This document shows, one piece after another, positions 12,671 through 12,728 of a DNA stretch of 12,728 nucleotides. Source of the DNA: DASPJR01 sp035628505 (lineage in GTDB: Bacteria > Planctomycetota > SZUA-567 > H5-PLA8); contig DASPJR010000219.1 of the NCBI GenBank assembly GCA_035628505.1, forward strand, positions 1 through 12,728, read 5' to 3'. The position numbers were made by a program, and so were the translations under genes. Within the stretch, counting starts at the first letter, position 1. Every line of letters begins with the position of its first letter. The notes beneath the pieces were generated by a model. The model ran no database searches and had not been told where the DNA came from. It saw only the letters and a list, made by a program, of their open reading frames with translations.

Positions 12671-12728
12671 ATGGGCGAGACTGAGCTCCTTCAATTGATC
12701 GATCAAGGCGCCCGCCGCGTGCGGCTTC
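12671..12728 (+). CDS. N-terminus of an unidentified protein, cut by window edge
   Basis: The frame opens with ATG and reads MGETELLQLIDQGARRVRL before the window ends. Only 19 residues are visible, so no family can be assigned. A promoter-like sequence at 12595-12622 and the terminator of the previous gene just upstream fit a fresh transcription unit. The ribosome binding site is weak (GGA about 11 nt upstream). Confidence 0.4.
   Translation, partial: MGETELLQLIDQGARRVRL

Overview
The window looks like chromosomal DNA from a Gram-negative-type bacterium of moderately high G+C, most likely from the Planctomycetota or a neighbouring PVC-type lineage. This is an inference from several features: an outer-membrane barrel and a lipoprotein binding protein, a bacterial deoxyhypusine-synthase-like gene, metal permeases fused to DtxR-like domains, and spacers filled with ~9-nt-periodic repeats such as CACAGAGGACACAGAG and CTTGGCG words. 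No rRNA, tRNA, CRISPR array or transposase was seen.

Left end (1-3111): the 5' part of a deoxyhypusine-synthase-like gene runs leftward off the window. A spacer with two hairpins follows, then a rightward M16-family peptidase homologue that has lost its zinc-binding motif. Next comes a type I beta DAHP synthase, the first enzyme of the shikimate pathway. Repeat-rich spacers follow both of these rightward genes.

Middle (3117-4033): a bidirectional terminator hairpin, then a leftward orphan MshEN (GspE N-terminal) domain protein. After it lies a sigma70-type promoter overlapped by two tandem 14-bp palindromes of the form TTAGCC-NN-GGCTAA.

Core of the window (4034-11145): a rightward seven-gene metal-uptake operon. 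In order it encodes a DtxR/MntR-family regulator, a TroA/ZnuA-type lipoprotein binding protein, an ABC ATPase, an exported dual-specificity-type phosphatase, an outer-membrane barrel protein, and two ABC-3 permeases. Both permeases carry a C-terminal DtxR-like winged-helix plus metal-binding/dimerisation region. The layout recalls the chlamydial ytgABCD operon, where one permease (YtgCR) is fused to a DtxR-like repressor. Here both permeases are fused and a separate DtxR-type regulator is also present. A plausible reading is that the barrel admits metal through the outer membrane, the lipoprotein captures it, and the ATPase with the two permeases imports it. The free regulator would control the promoter, while the fused domains sense cytoplasmic metal at the transporter or are released as further regulators. 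The metal itself (Mn, Fe or Zn) cannot be settled from sequence.

Right end (11146-12728): a promoter of similar sequence drives an exported protein of unknown function, which ends in a strong terminator. Another good promoter precedes the first codons of a gene that is cut by the window edge.
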